64,000 bases of DNA. Origin: a bacterium. Its GTDB lineage: Bacteria > Zhuqueibacterota > Zhuqueibacteria > Residuimicrobiales > Residuimicrobiaceae. Position numbers and translations under genes: made by a program. Location: assembly GCA_029565685.1 (NCBI GenBank), contig JAKQNR010000052.1:157290-221289 (forward strand), read 5' to 3'. The notes beneath the pieces were generated by a model. That model ran no database searches. It was given only the letters and a program-made list of their open reading frames with translations, and was not told the origin of the DNA. Positions 25,915 to 34,452 of this stretch are shown here, one piece after another (position 1 is the stretch's first letter; each line of letters begins with the position of its first letter).

Positions 25915-27714
25915 TCAGGTGGCGGGCGACTGTTCCCCATCTGAACGCCGGGCAGCGAAGAGCCGCGCCCAAAACGGCGCTATCTCGAAGGAGGCGGCGC
26001 CGGACGAGTCCACGGAAACTGATGCTCCTTCGGTCCAAAGATCGTGCAAGCCGTCGACGCCTTTTAAACAGCAGTTTACTCTATGGGGGCTGTTGTTCAG
26101 CGCGACGATGATCTGTTCCTCCCCACAGGATCTGCTGAAAACATAGATCCTTTCTTCATCATTCACCAGCAGGGTTTGAAAATCGCCACATTGCAGCGCC
26201 GGATGGCGGTTACGCAGATGGATCAGCCGGCGATAGAGTTGATGCAGCTCATGGTCAAAGGCGACGACTTCCGCTTCGCGTCGCGTCGAGCCGTCCGGTA
26301 GAAAGCGGGCCGGGGCATACGGACGGTCCGGCCAGAGCATCGGCTGCCGGCAACAGGGATCGTTGGCCCCCCACATGCCCGCTTCATCGCCGTAATAAAT
26401 CATCGGGCTGCCGACATAGGTCATCTGAAACAGCGCCATTAATTTTTGTATTTGCCGGTGTTGGGGTGTGGGTTTGGCAATGCGGTAGCGTGGATTCTGC
26501 GCCTGGGACCAGCGGCTGTGTCGGCGCCACTGGCGGTAGGGCGCCCCATCCGGATTTGCGATCAAGGTGGGCAGGCGGGGTGTATCGTGGCTGTCGTACA
26601 GGTTCTGCATCGCGTAGGCGACCTCGGCGGGAAAAGCCTGGCGCAAGTCGCGCAGCCGTTGATCAAAAGCGGAGGTGGAGATTCGGGTCTTTTGGTTGAT
26701 GAAATACTCTGCGCAGCAAAAAGCGAAATTATAATTCATCACGGCATCGAATTCGTCGCCCTGCAGATAGGGCTGCAAGACCGGAATGGCATCGATCACC
26801 TCTGCGGTCAGATAGGCCTGCGGGTTGATCGATTTGACCAGGCGGCGCCACTCTTGCCAGAATGGGTGGGCGACGCAGAACGCCACATCCAGACGCCATC
26901 CGTCGATGCCGGCGGAAAGTTCGCCGTTGTTATAGGGATCCATCCAGCGTCTGGTCGCCTGAAAGATATAATCCCGCGGTCCTTGAACAATGCCGTTTGT
27001 ATCCTGCTTCCACTCCGGCAGCTCCCTGAATCCGAACCACCCCTGATAATCGAAAGTTTTCCCAGTCAGCGGATCATCCCAGCTTGTAACCTTGAACCAA
27101 TCCCGGTAGGCGGATCTCTGCTGCTTTTCCTGTAAATCCTGAAAAGCCCAGAAGGTCACTCCCACATGATTGAACACGCCGTCCAAAATGAGATGCATGG
27201 AGCGGCGATGGATTTCCTGAATCAGGGTCAAAAGGGCGAGATCCGCCTGAGTCCATATCCAAGTGGAAGGATCTGCGGGATTTTCTTTCGCCAGCGCCTT
27301 GCGGTCCCTCTGTGGATCCGGACCCAGATTGGGATCGATGTGATGATAGGTGGCGCCGTCGTATTTATGGCTGGAGGGTGCGGAGAAAACCGGACAGAGA
27401 TAGAGCGCGGTGACGCCCAGGTCCTGAAGATAATCGAGTTTGTTGAGAATGCCCTGCAGATCGCCGCCGTAACGGCGTCGCTGCAGATGAAACCAGATAT
27501 CGCGATGGGGATGGGCCTGTTCGTAAGGCTGTCGTTCGTACCAATCTGAGGTCCATGGATGGATCTGCCAGGGTTCGCTGAGGTCATGGGGCCAAGCGCC
27601 CCGCTGGTCGGCCAGGGTGGGATCGTTGTCAGGATTCCCGTTGCAGAACCGCTCCGGAAAGATTTGGTACCAAACGGCCTTCTTTGCCCATTCAGGGGGA
27701 AATTGTGCAATCAC
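25915..27714 (-). CDS. GH13 alpha-amylase family enzyme (neopullulanase/cyclomaltodextrinase-like)
   Basis: The 599-residue enzyme has all GH13 signature regions: DGVFNH (about 178-183), DGWRLDVAF with nucleophile Asp276, TAEV with acid/base Glu305, and DSHDTPR with Asp377. AVWYQIFPERF at the start and YGGDLQGILNKLDYLQDLG are typical of neopullulanase or maltogenic-amylase-like members. It lacks the long N-terminal domain of classic neopullulanases. There is no signal peptide, so it should act in the cytoplasm on imported maltodextrins. It starts at GTG with no obvious ribosome site, 55 bases after xylulokinase, and is probably translated from the same mRNA. Confidence 0.88.
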   Translation of the reverse strand: MIAQFPPEWAKKAVWYQIFPERFCNGNPDNDPTLADQRGAWPHDLSEPWQIHPWTSDWYERQPYEQAHPHRDIWFHLQRRRYGGDLQGILNKLDYLQDLGVTALYLCPVFSAPSSHKYDGATYHHIDPNLGPDPQRDRKALAKENPADPSTWIWTQADLALLTLIQEIHRRSMHLILDGVFNHVGVTFWAFQDLQEKQQRSAYRDWFKVTSWDDPLTGKTFDYQGWFGFRELPEWKQDTNGIVQGPRDYIFQATRRWMDPYNNGELSAGIDGWRLDVAFCVAHPFWQEWRRLVKSINPQAYLTAEVIDAIPVLQPYLQGDEFDAVMNYNFAFCCAEYFINQKTRISTSAFDQRLRDLRQAFPAEVAYAMQNLYDSHDTPRLPTLIANPDGAPYRQWRRHSRWSQAQNPRYRIAKPTPQHRQIQKLMALFQMTYVGSPMIYYGDEAGMWGANDPCCRQPMLWPDRPYAPARFLPDGSTRREAEVVAFDHELHQLYRRLIHLRNRHPALQCGDFQTLLVNDEERIYVFSRSCGEEQIIVALNNSPHRVNCCLKGVDGLHDLWTEGASVSVDSSGAASFEIAPFWARLFAARRSDGEQSPAT

Positions 27715-27769
27715 GAGTCAGCGTAATGTATGGTGAAGGGAGGCCGAGCCTTTATGTCCGGCGCGGCGA

Positions 27770-29338
27770 TTATCGTTTTATCATCTTTTCGCGCAAAGCG
27801 AACGGATCCGCTGTGGAGGATTTTCCGCGCACGCGTTCGCTCAACGCCTGGAACACCTGCTTTTGTAGGTGATGGATTTCGCAGTTGGCCGGAATCGGCT
27901 TGCAGCGTCGTTCTTCACGCATCACCACATAAGGACGAACCAGGTCTTTCAAACTGACCGGCTGCCCGGCTTCTTTGTAATACACCCAGGCCGCGTGTAT
28001 TGCAGCGCCAAGGGCGGCGCCTTCGCCTTCCACCGGCACCGCCTCTGCTGTGAAAATATCGGCAATGGTCTGGCACCAGGCCGGCGACTGAGCCAGGCCG
28101 CCGGTGAGGCGGATCTCTGTCGGCCTTATGGGCATCTTGCGGAATCCATCGTAAAGGTTGAGAATGTGGCCTTCAAGCACAGCGCGGCAGAGATTTTCTT
28201 TGCTGAACTCTTGCACGCCGAAACCGAAATAGACTGGTCCGGCGATGGGTACATCCGGCGTGCGTTCGCCGACATACCAGGGGATGAGCAGGCGGCCGTG
28301 GTTTCCCGGCGGCGTCTGCCGAATGAGTTCATCGAATTCCGTATGGCTCAAACCATACTGCTGCACGATCGCATTATAACCATTAGCCAGATTGGATACG
28401 CAGAGCAGCGGCAGAAATCGTCCTGTGCTGTCGCAAAACGCAGCTATCTCGCCGTTGGCATCGATATACGCTTGCTCCATACATGTGTAGGCTGTACCGC
28501 TGGTGCCTAGACTCACGGTGACGATGCCCGGCTCAACATTGCCGGTGCCGACAGCGCCGTACATGTTGTCGCCGCTGCCGGCGTCGATGCGGCACCGAGG
28601 ATCCATCTCAAAGCGTTGTGCCAAGTCGGCGCTGATGGCGCCGATGGTGGCATCCGAAGGCCGGATCTCGGGCAGTTTGGCCGGTAAATCCGCAGAGATG
28701 GCTGCAAGCACCCGAGCGGACCAGCGGCGGGTTTGCGGGTGCCAGAGCGCCATGCCCGAGGCATCGCCCGGTTCCATAACCCGTACGCCGCCGGTCAAGT
28801 ACCAGTTTATATAATTATGCACCAGGAAACACGTAGAGGTTTTGCGAAAGGCTTCGGGTTCATGCCGCGCCATGTGAAAGATCTTGGCAGCGGTATAGCC
28901 GGTGCGCTGGCTGTTGCCCACTTCTTGAATCATGTTCTCCGGACCGCCCACCGCTTCGGTGAGCAAGCGGCATTCTTCTTCGGTGCTGAAATCGTTCCAT
29001 AATTTGCTGCGTTTACGGGTGAGCGCTCCCTGCTGATCCAGGGTGACCAGACCATGTTGTTGACCGGATACAGACAGGCAGCGGATCTGCCGCTGATCGA
29101 GTTTCGATCGACGCAGGCGTTCCAGCAGGATATCGACGGCTTCAATCCACATGGCAGGGTCAGATTCCGAAGCGCCCAACTCCAATCCCTGAACCACGCC
29201 GTTGACGGTGCCATAATGCGGCAGATCCTGATCATACTGGACCGAGTCCTTGTAGACCATCTCTTTTTTATCGTCGTCGATGACCACCAGTTTGGTGCTT
29301 TGGGTTGAGCTGTCGAGGCCGGCGAACAGGTGCGCCAT
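27770..29338 (-). CDS. xylB: FGGY-family carbohydrate kinase, xylulokinase-like
   Basis: The 522-residue protein begins FAGLDSSTQSTKLVVID, the phosphate-1 loop of FGGY kinases. It also contains SVSGQQHGLV, VSLGTSGTAYT and the C-terminal RLTGGLAQSPAWCQTIADI ADP-binding motif with the invariant Gly-Gly. SVSGQQHGLV is a mark of xylulokinases. The reaction would be D-xylulose plus ATP to xylulose 5-phosphate, feeding the pentose phosphate pathway. GGAGGAG precedes the ATG. It sits between the 57-aa regulator-like gene and the GH13 gene on one strand. No xylose isomerase is in the window, so the exact pentulose is not certain. Confidence 0.88.
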   Translation of the reverse strand: MAHLFAGLDSSTQSTKLVVIDDDKKEMVYKDSVQYDQDLPHYGTVNGVVQGLELGASESDPAMWIEAVDILLERLRRSKLDQRQIRCLSVSGQQHGLVTLDQQGALTRKRSKLWNDFSTEEECRLLTEAVGGPENMIQEVGNSQRTGYTAAKIFHMARHEPEAFRKTSTCFLVHNYINWYLTGGVRVMEPGDASGMALWHPQTRRWSARVLAAISADLPAKLPEIRPSDATIGAISADLAQRFEMDPRCRIDAGSGDNMYGAVGTGNVEPGIVTVSLGTSGTAYTCMEQAYIDANGEIAAFCDSTGRFLPLLCVSNLANGYNAIVQQYGLSHTEFDELIRQTPPGNHGRLLIPWYVGERTPDVPIAGPVYFGFGVQEFSKENLCRAVLEGHILNLYDGFRKMPIRPTEIRLTGGLAQSPAWCQTIADIFTAEAVPVEGEGAALGAAIHAAWVYYKEAGQPVSLKDLVRPYVVMREERRCKPIPANCEIHHLQKQVFQALSERVRGKSSTADPFALREKMIKR

Positions 29339-29399
29339 GTCTCCTCCTGTCCAATGCGCGGATCCAGCAAAGGGTCAACCTCTGCCGGATCCGGTCTAG

Positions 29400-29573
29400 T
29401 CATTTGCTGATCGCTTTTTTAATTTTTTGCGCTGTTTTCGGGCCGTAATAGTTGCAGGGCCCCTTTTTGGCGTCCGGGGTGATGCCGAGGTCCTTGATGG
29501 CTTTTTTCACCAGGTTTTCTGAAACAGCCCACGCTTTCGCCAGTTTCGCAGCGGTCAACAGTTCCTCTGCCAT
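29400..29573 (-). CDS. Small (57 aa) helix-turn-helix-like protein
   Basis: The ORF track gives 128 residues, but AAGGAGGACCATC stands directly before ATG at 29573, which gives 57 residues (MAEELLTAAKLAKAWAVSEN to KAISK). The protein is Lys-rich and all-helical in appearance. LTAAKLAKAWAVSENLVKKAI looks like the recognition unit of MerR/excisionase-like DNA-binding folds, and KKGPCNYYGPKTAQKIKKAI follows. Similar short proteins of unknown role are familiar from FCB genomes. It could bind nucleic acid and perhaps affect the xylB-GH13 genes behind it, but that is inference. Confidence 0.65.
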   Translation of the reverse strand: MAEELLTAAKLAKAWAVSENLVKKAIKDLGITPDAKKGPCNYYGPKTAQKIKKAISK

Positions 29574-29878
29574 GATGGTCCTCCTTTTGTATGGCCTTGT
29601 GTCCTGAAAAAGATAAGGTTTTTTAAATATAAAGCAATGAAAATGTCTTTGATCCGGCCGCAGGCCCGGGGGCCGCTTCCGCTTGATGAACGAATGTTCA
29701 TCCTCCTCGGGACGCTGCCGTTTTCGTGGCGACGGTCGGTTATGAAAGCAATTCATTTTCCTGCATGTTAAAACCTTAGGCGGCAATTTTCATTTTGGTT
29801 TTCACGCTTAAAATGTGTATTTTTTGATCGCCTTCTGTGAATCATTATTTATCAATCAGCGCTTAGGAGATGTGTTGC
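29574..29878. other. Divergent intergenic region before acetate kinase
   Basis: This is about 305 bases between the small regulator-like gene and ackA. It holds a promoter candidate for ackA and a CG-rich patch near 29655-29750, with no convincing open frame. Confidence 0.5.
29795..29823 (+). promoter_or_regulatory. Candidate promoter of ackA
   Basis: TTGGTT (29795-29800), 17-base spacer and TATTTT (29818-29823), about 55 bases before the acetate kinase start. The match to consensus is moderate. Confidence 0.35.
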
Positions 29879-31072
29879 ATGAAAGTTCTTGTTCTTAACT
29901 GCGGAAGCTCCTCGATAAAATTTCAGCTCATCGAAATGGAAAATGAAGAAGTGCTGGCGAAAGGCCAGACGGAAAAAATCGGTTCTCAGGAAGCGATCTT
30001 TACCTACAAACCCAAGGGCAAAGAAAAAATCGTTCGCACTCAGGCCATCGTATCCCATGACGTCGCTATTGAAGTGGTATTGCGGGCGCTCATGGATCCC
30101 TACGAGGGGGTTCTTAAATCCAAGACCGAGATCGACGGCATCGGTCACCGGCTGGTGCACGGCGGAGAAGAATTCGTGGATTCGGTTCTCATCGATGAAG
30201 AGGTGAAAAAGGGTGTGCGCCGCTGCATTCAGTTTGCGCCGTTGCACAATCCCCACAACCTGCGCGGCGTGGAAGCCTGTGAACAACTTTTGCCCGGCGT
30301 CCCTCAGGTCGGCGTTTTTGATACGGCGTTTCACCACACTCTGCCGCTTCAGGCTTACCTTTATGCGCTGCCGATAAAGTTTTATCGTGAGCACAAGATC
30401 CGGCGCTATGGTTTCCATGGCACCTCGCATGCGTACGTGGCGCGCAAAGCCGCTGAATATGTCGGCAAGCCGGTTGAGTCCCTGAAGATCATCACCTGCC
30501 ATCTGGGCAACGGCGCCAGCATCACGGCGGTCGACCGCGGACATTCGGTGGAGACGAGCATGGGTTTTACGCCGCTGGAAGGGTTGATCATGGGCACGCG
30601 CTGCGGCGACATCGATCCGGCGCTGATCCCGCATATCGCTGACCTGGAAAAATTGACGTTGGCGCAGGTGGACGCGCTGCTCAATAAAAAGAGCGGTATG
30701 CTTGGTTTGACTGAAAAGACCAATGATTTCCGTGAAATCGAAGACGCCGCCGCTGCGGGCGATCAGCAATCGATTTGGGCGCTGGAGGCTTTTTGTCACC
30801 GGCTGAAAAAATACATCGGCGCTTATTCGGCGGTGTTGGGGGGACTGGACATTCTGGTGTTCACCGCCGGCATCGGCGAGCATTCCCCGCTGGTGCGTGC
30901 CGCCACTTTGAAGAACATGGAGTATCTGGGCATCAGCGTGGATGAGGCGAAGAACCAGGCCAACGCTTTTGATATCGGCACTGGCCGGGTCAAGGTGCTG
31001 GTGATCCCGACCAATGAAGAACTGGCGATTGCGCGCGATACGCTGAGGATTTTAAAAGAGCGTTCAAGTTAG
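29879..31072 (+). CDS. ackA: Acetate kinase
   Basis: The 397-residue protein starts at MKVLVLNCGSSSIKFQLIE, the first conserved acetate-kinase motif. The ATG nine bases earlier sits one base after AGGAG, too close to be used. Other family motifs are HRLVHGG, FDTAFH, YGFHGTSH, CHLGNGAS, GFTPLEGLIMGTRCGDIDP and FTAGIGE. The enzyme converts acetyl phosphate and ADP to acetate and ATP, a substrate-level ATP step. No phosphotransacetylase gene adjoins it. It stands alone between its promoter region and a strong terminator. Confidence 0.95.
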   Translation: MKVLVLNCGSSSIKFQLIEMENEEVLAKGQTEKIGSQEAIFTYKPKGKEKIVRTQAIVSHDVAIEVVLRALMDPYEGVLKSKTEIDGIGHRLVHGGEEFVDSVLIDEEVKKGVRRCIQFAPLHNPHNLRGVEACEQLLPGVPQVGVFDTAFHHTLPLQAYLYALPIKFYREHKIRRYGFHGTSHAYVARKAAEYVGKPVESLKIITCHLGNGASITAVDRGHSVETSMGFTPLEGLIMGTRCGDIDPALIPHIADLEKLTLAQVDALLNKKSGMLGLTEKTNDFREIEDAAAAGDQQSIWALEAFCHRLKKYIGAYSAVLGGLDILVFTAGIGEHSPLVRAATLKNMEYLGISVDEAKNQANAFDIGTGRVKVLVIPTNEELAIARDTLRILKERSS

Positions 31073-31099
31073 CCGGTTTTTAATCTGTCCTTGTGAGCG

Positions 31100-31313
31100 A
31101 AGGCGCCGGGTGAACCATCCTGCCGGCCCTTTGTTAGAGCAAAGCAATCCCCCAGTTCCCTGTCATTGCGAGGGCCGCGGCAAGCGGCCCGAAGAAATCC
31201 CCCCAGTCGAGGATCTGTCGTCGTAAAGGGATTGTCCTCTGTCATTGGCTTGCTTCGCTTCAACGCAGAGTGGTGCGAGCCTCGGGAAAAGAGACTCAGC
31301 TCGCAATAACGTC
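31100..31313. repeat. Degenerate palindromic intergenic repeat (CATTGCGAGG type)
   Basis: AAAGCAATCCCCCAG, TGTCATTGCGAGGGCCGC and GAAGAAATCCCCCCAG alternate, then TGTCATTGG and CTCGCAATAACG recur further on. GGGCCGC (31172-31178) and GCGGCCC (31184-31190) form a perfect hairpin. This resembles the short interspersed 'CATTGCGAGG...GCAATCCC' elements found between genes in many bacteria. The 64-aa minus-strand ORF is a by-product of this repeat. The rest of the 31073-31448 gap holds a terminator and no gene. Confidence 0.55.
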
Positions 31314-31353
31314 AAAAGCCCCTGTTTCAAGGATCTGAAACAGGGGCTTTTTT
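31314..31353. terminator. Strong bidirectional terminator
   Basis: AAAAGCCCCTGTTTCA, loop AGGATC, TGAAACAGGGGCTTTTTT. A long perfect stem is flanked by A and T runs, placed between the converging ackA and the last gene of locus B, so it can serve both strands. Confidence 0.88.
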
Positions 31354-31448
31354 ACGGATCAACGCCATCCCCGCGCAGGCTTAAATCTGTTGCGGGTCCC
31401 GCCGCTCCGCTTTGACGAACAGCCTATTTTCAATTAGGAAAATTTTCC

Positions 31449-33302
31449 TTATTTCGTCAGAATCATCTTTTGAGTTTGTGAAAAAGCATCCGTCTTTAGC
31501 CGATACAGATACACCCCGCTGGGCAGGGAGCTGCCGTCCGCGGCCTTGCCGTCCCAGATCGCGCGATACACGCCGGCCGCCTGTCTGCCATGCAGCAGCA
31601 CCGCCACCTGCTGTCCCAACGCATTGAACACTGTCAGCTCCACCTGACTGTCGCGCGGCAGTTGATACTGAATCGCCGTGGAGGCGTTGAACGGGTTGGG
31701 ATAATTCTGCATCAGCTGAAAGGTCTCGGGTTGGGCGGCCTGCAATTGGCGTTCCACCTTTGTGGTTCCTGCGGATCTGGTGACGATGATATTGTCGAGT
31801 AGGATCTGATCCTTGGCCGAGGCGTTGCTTGGGTTGAGCAAACCAAAGAGGGTAAAGGTGCCGCTGACCCGCGGCTCCGGATCCTGCCCCTCCAGCATCC
31901 AGGCTTCAGGCTCATCCACCAATTCGCCTTCCCAGATTTTGGCCTTGATGTCTCCGTCTTTGAGATAATACTTGACCCAATACGGCACATCCAGGGTGAA
32001 AGAAAAAGCGCCCTGGGCAAAAACACTGTAGCCGGTTGGATTGAGAATAGCCAGGTCGCCGGCATATTTGCCCAGCATAACCGCGCCCTGCAACGGACTG
32101 ATAAACAGCGCATAGCCGGGCGACTCGGTGGGATCCGAGTCCAGGCTGTCGCTGTCGAACTCGAGACGGGTGGTGCAGAGGAAGAAAGAGCTGGTGATCT
32201 TTTTAAAGTTCACCTGAAAGGTGATCACCTGGTTTGGATCGCTGTAATCGTCCTTTTTGATTGCGTCTTTGGTCGCCTGGGTCGGCTTGTTGTTAGCGTC
32301 GAACAGAATGGCCGGAACGCCGTTGGTTTCAGCCAACACCGCGCCCAGCATGCCGCCATAGCTGCCGGTTTGCAGGAACAGGCCGCCCTCCTGCTGCTGC
32401 ACAATGGCGCCGGAGAGGCCGTCACGTTCGTCATAATAGTTCCAGCCGACGTTCTCCCGCGCCGGCACGTCGCTGTCGCTGAAGGTGTCCCGCCACAGCT
32501 CGTCGCCCTCTTTGAAGACGTGGATGTTGTCGATCACCAGCTGGTCTTTGGCCGAGGCGTTGCTGGGATTGAGCAGGCCGAACAGAGTGAAATGACCCTC
32601 GACCCGCGGATCCGGATCAGTGCCCTCCATAAACCACTCCGCCGGCTCGTCCATCAACTCGCCTTCCCAAACCTTGGCTTTCATGTCGCCTTCATTCAGG
32701 TACAGACGGATCCAATAGTTGACATCCAGGGTAAAGCTATAGCCGCCCTGCGCCAGGGCGGTCCATCCGGTTGGATTGAGGATGGCCAGGTCGCCCTGGT
32801 ATTTGCCCAGCATCATCGCGCTCTGCAATGGGCTGATGAACAGCGCATAGCCGGGCGATTCAGTGGGATCAGAGTCGAGGCTGTCGCTGTCAAAGGTCAT
32901 GCGGGTGGAGAGGACGAAAAAAGAACCGGTGATCTTTTTAAAATTGACCTGGAACACGATGGACTGATTAGGATAGCTGTAATAATCTTTTTTAATGGCG
33001 CTCTTGGTCGAGTCCGTCAGTTTGCCGGTATCGGTGTACTTGATCTCCGGCAGGCCGTTGGTTTCAGCCAAAACAACGCTGAGCATGCCGCCATAGCTGC
33101 CGGTTTGCATGAACATAGCGCCGTCGCGCTGTTCGACGATCGCTCCCGCCAATCCGTCCGCTTCGCTGTAGTACTGCCACCCCACCTGTTTCTGCAGCTT
33201 GACGTCGTCGTCATCGAACGTGTCATGCCATAGCAGCTGACCCTGGCCAAAGGCCAGCACAGGGATGAGCAGGATGATGAAAAACAGTAGCCCTTTTCGC
33301 AT
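31449..33302 (-). CDS. Secreted protein with two tandem LamG-like domains and Por-type sorting tail
   Basis: The 617 residues begin with a signal peptide (MRKGLLFFIILLIPVLAFG). Two copies of a domain of about 245 residues follow (22-267 and 268-505), roughly 70% identical by eye. Shared blocks include QTGSYGGML, FQVNFKKIT, FDSDSLDSDPTESPGYALF and FTLFGLLNPSNASAKDQ. The all-beta pattern and the 'DTFSDSD' opening suggest a LamG/concanavalin-like or DUF1080-like sandwich that binds carbohydrate. The tail starts at QNYPNPFNASTAIQY and ends KMILTK. It is the last gene of locus B, in the position the PPC protein holds in locus A. AGGAGG precedes the ATG. Confidence 0.82.
   Translation of the reverse strand: MRKGLLFFIILLIPVLAFGQGQLLWHDTFDDDDVKLQKQVGWQYYSEADGLAGAIVEQRDGAMFMQTGSYGGMLSVVLAETNGLPEIKYTDTGKLTDSTKSAIKKDYYSYPNQSIVFQVNFKKITGSFFVLSTRMTFDSDSLDSDPTESPGYALFISPLQSAMMLGKYQGDLAILNPTGWTALAQGGYSFTLDVNYWIRLYLNEGDMKAKVWEGELMDEPAEWFMEGTDPDPRVEGHFTLFGLLNPSNASAKDQLVIDNIHVFKEGDELWRDTFSDSDVPARENVGWNYYDERDGLSGAIVQQQEGGLFLQTGSYGGMLGAVLAETNGVPAILFDANNKPTQATKDAIKKDDYSDPNQVITFQVNFKKITSSFFLCTTRLEFDSDSLDSDPTESPGYALFISPLQGAVMLGKYAGDLAILNPTGYSVFAQGAFSFTLDVPYWVKYYLKDGDIKAKIWEGELVDEPEAWMLEGQDPEPRVSGTFTLFGLLNPSNASAKDQILLDNIIVTRSAGTTKVERQLQAAQPETFQLMQNYPNPFNASTAIQYQLPRDSQVELTVFNALGQQVAVLLHGRQAAGVYRAIWDGKAADGSSLPSGVYLYRLKTDAFSQTQKMILTK
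31788..33239 (-). repeat. Internal tandem duplication of a 245-residue domain
   Basis: Repeat 1 covers about 33239-32502 and repeat 2 about 32501-31788. Long stretches are also near-identical in DNA (for example TTGGCCGAGGCGTTGCT in both), pointing to a fairly recent duplication. Confidence 0.8.
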
Positions 33303-33326
33303 GGATGGTTCCTCCTGTTTGATGGG

Positions 33327-34355
33327 TTAGAATGAAAAGGTGATGGAAAAACGGTGAATATCTTCGAAATAATCGGCGCTGCCATAGGCATAATCAAAAG
33401 AACCCTGCAGGCCGGAGACGTTAAATTCTGCACCCACCCCGGCGGTTAGAGATTCAACCTCATGATTGAATTTATAGCCGGCGCGCAGGCAGTACTTTTT
33501 CAAGTAGCTGAACTCGGCGCCAAGGTGAACCCGTTCGGTATGATCGTTGGGATGCAGGGCGTCCAATGAGACGAGCAACCCCACCGATTTGGCGCTGTCC
33601 ATAAAGAGATCGGTCACATCCATCGCCAAGCCCATGCGCAGCACCATCGGCGTCTGAAACTCTTCGTTCCAATATTTCATGTCGCGGGAAAAATTCTGCA
33701 TGGCCATGGCAAAGGTCAGGCTTTTCCAGCCCACGTTGTAATAGGTGCCGATGTCCAGCCCCCAATCGTTGAGCTTCCAGTCCTTCTCCTTGCGCGTGCG
33801 GATTTTTTCACCGGTCTCCGGGTCCTCATATTCGCTGACCACATAGGAGGCCCGACCCAGTCGTTCATGCAGTCGTTTGACCTTGACGCCGAGGCTGAAC
33901 TTGTCATTGATGCGGCGCGCATAGGCTAAACCGATCGCATAATCCTCCACGCCGATGTCTCCGGTGAGGACAAAACCGCGATAGTCCACAGATTTATCCA
34001 CCACACGAGTGCCGATGATCTCACCGTAATCCATATAGGTGATGTCCAGGGCGAAAGTGCCCCAGTTGCCCAAAGAGGCGGCCAGGGCTGTTCCGTAGAC
34101 CTTGGTGTCGATCAACCAATCCACTTGATTCACCGCCAGCGAGAATCGTTCAATATCCGCCAACGCCGCTGGATTGTGCCAGAGCCCGTTGATGCCGCGG
34201 GTGATGGCGGTGCCGGCGTCGCCCATGGCGGTTTCGCGGCTGCTCATGCTGATAGCCAGATAGGTCATGCCGCTCTGCGCCACTTTGTTTTTCATCGCCG
34301 GCAGCGATCCGGCCAGCAGCAGAATGCTCAAAAATAAAATGCCGTTTTTCTTCAT
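33327..34355 (-). CDS. PorV/UPF0164-like outer-membrane beta-barrel protein
   Basis: The 342-residue protein has a signal peptide (MKKNGILFLSILLLAGSLPA) and the family motif YLAISMSSRETAMGDAGTA with GLWHNPAALADI. It ends in the aromatic strand IHRFSITFSF. It is the locus B counterpart of 13527-14579 and likewise lies between the FN3 protein and a tailed exoprotein. Overall similarity between the two looks modest, so the duplication is old or the copies were acquired separately. The gene is 24 bases upstream of the LamG-repeat gene. Confidence 0.83.
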   Translation of the reverse strand: MKKNGILFLSILLLAGSLPAMKNKVAQSGMTYLAISMSSRETAMGDAGTAITRGINGLWHNPAALADIERFSLAVNQVDWLIDTKVYGTALAASLGNWGTFALDITYMDYGEIIGTRVVDKSVDYRGFVLTGDIGVEDYAIGLAYARRINDKFSLGVKVKRLHERLGRASYVVSEYEDPETGEKIRTRKEKDWKLNDWGLDIGTYYNVGWKSLTFAMAMQNFSRDMKYWNEEFQTPMVLRMGLAMDVTDLFMDSAKSVGLLVSLDALHPNDHTERVHLGAEFSYLKKYCLRAGYKFNHEVESLTAGVGAEFNVSGLQGSFDYAYGSADYFEDIHRFSITFSF

Positions 34356-34452
34356 GGTTCAGCCTCTTTACGATGGTCGCTTTTTGCGTCGAGGATTTTT
34401 TAACATGGGGTTGCCCTTGTTTGGCGATGGCCCCGTTCGCAAGGTCGAGCAA

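Noticed and set aside
31069-31263. 64-codon minus-strand ORF after ackA
   Set aside because: Its sequence is the translation of the palindromic CATTGCGAGG-type repeat, a known source of false genes.
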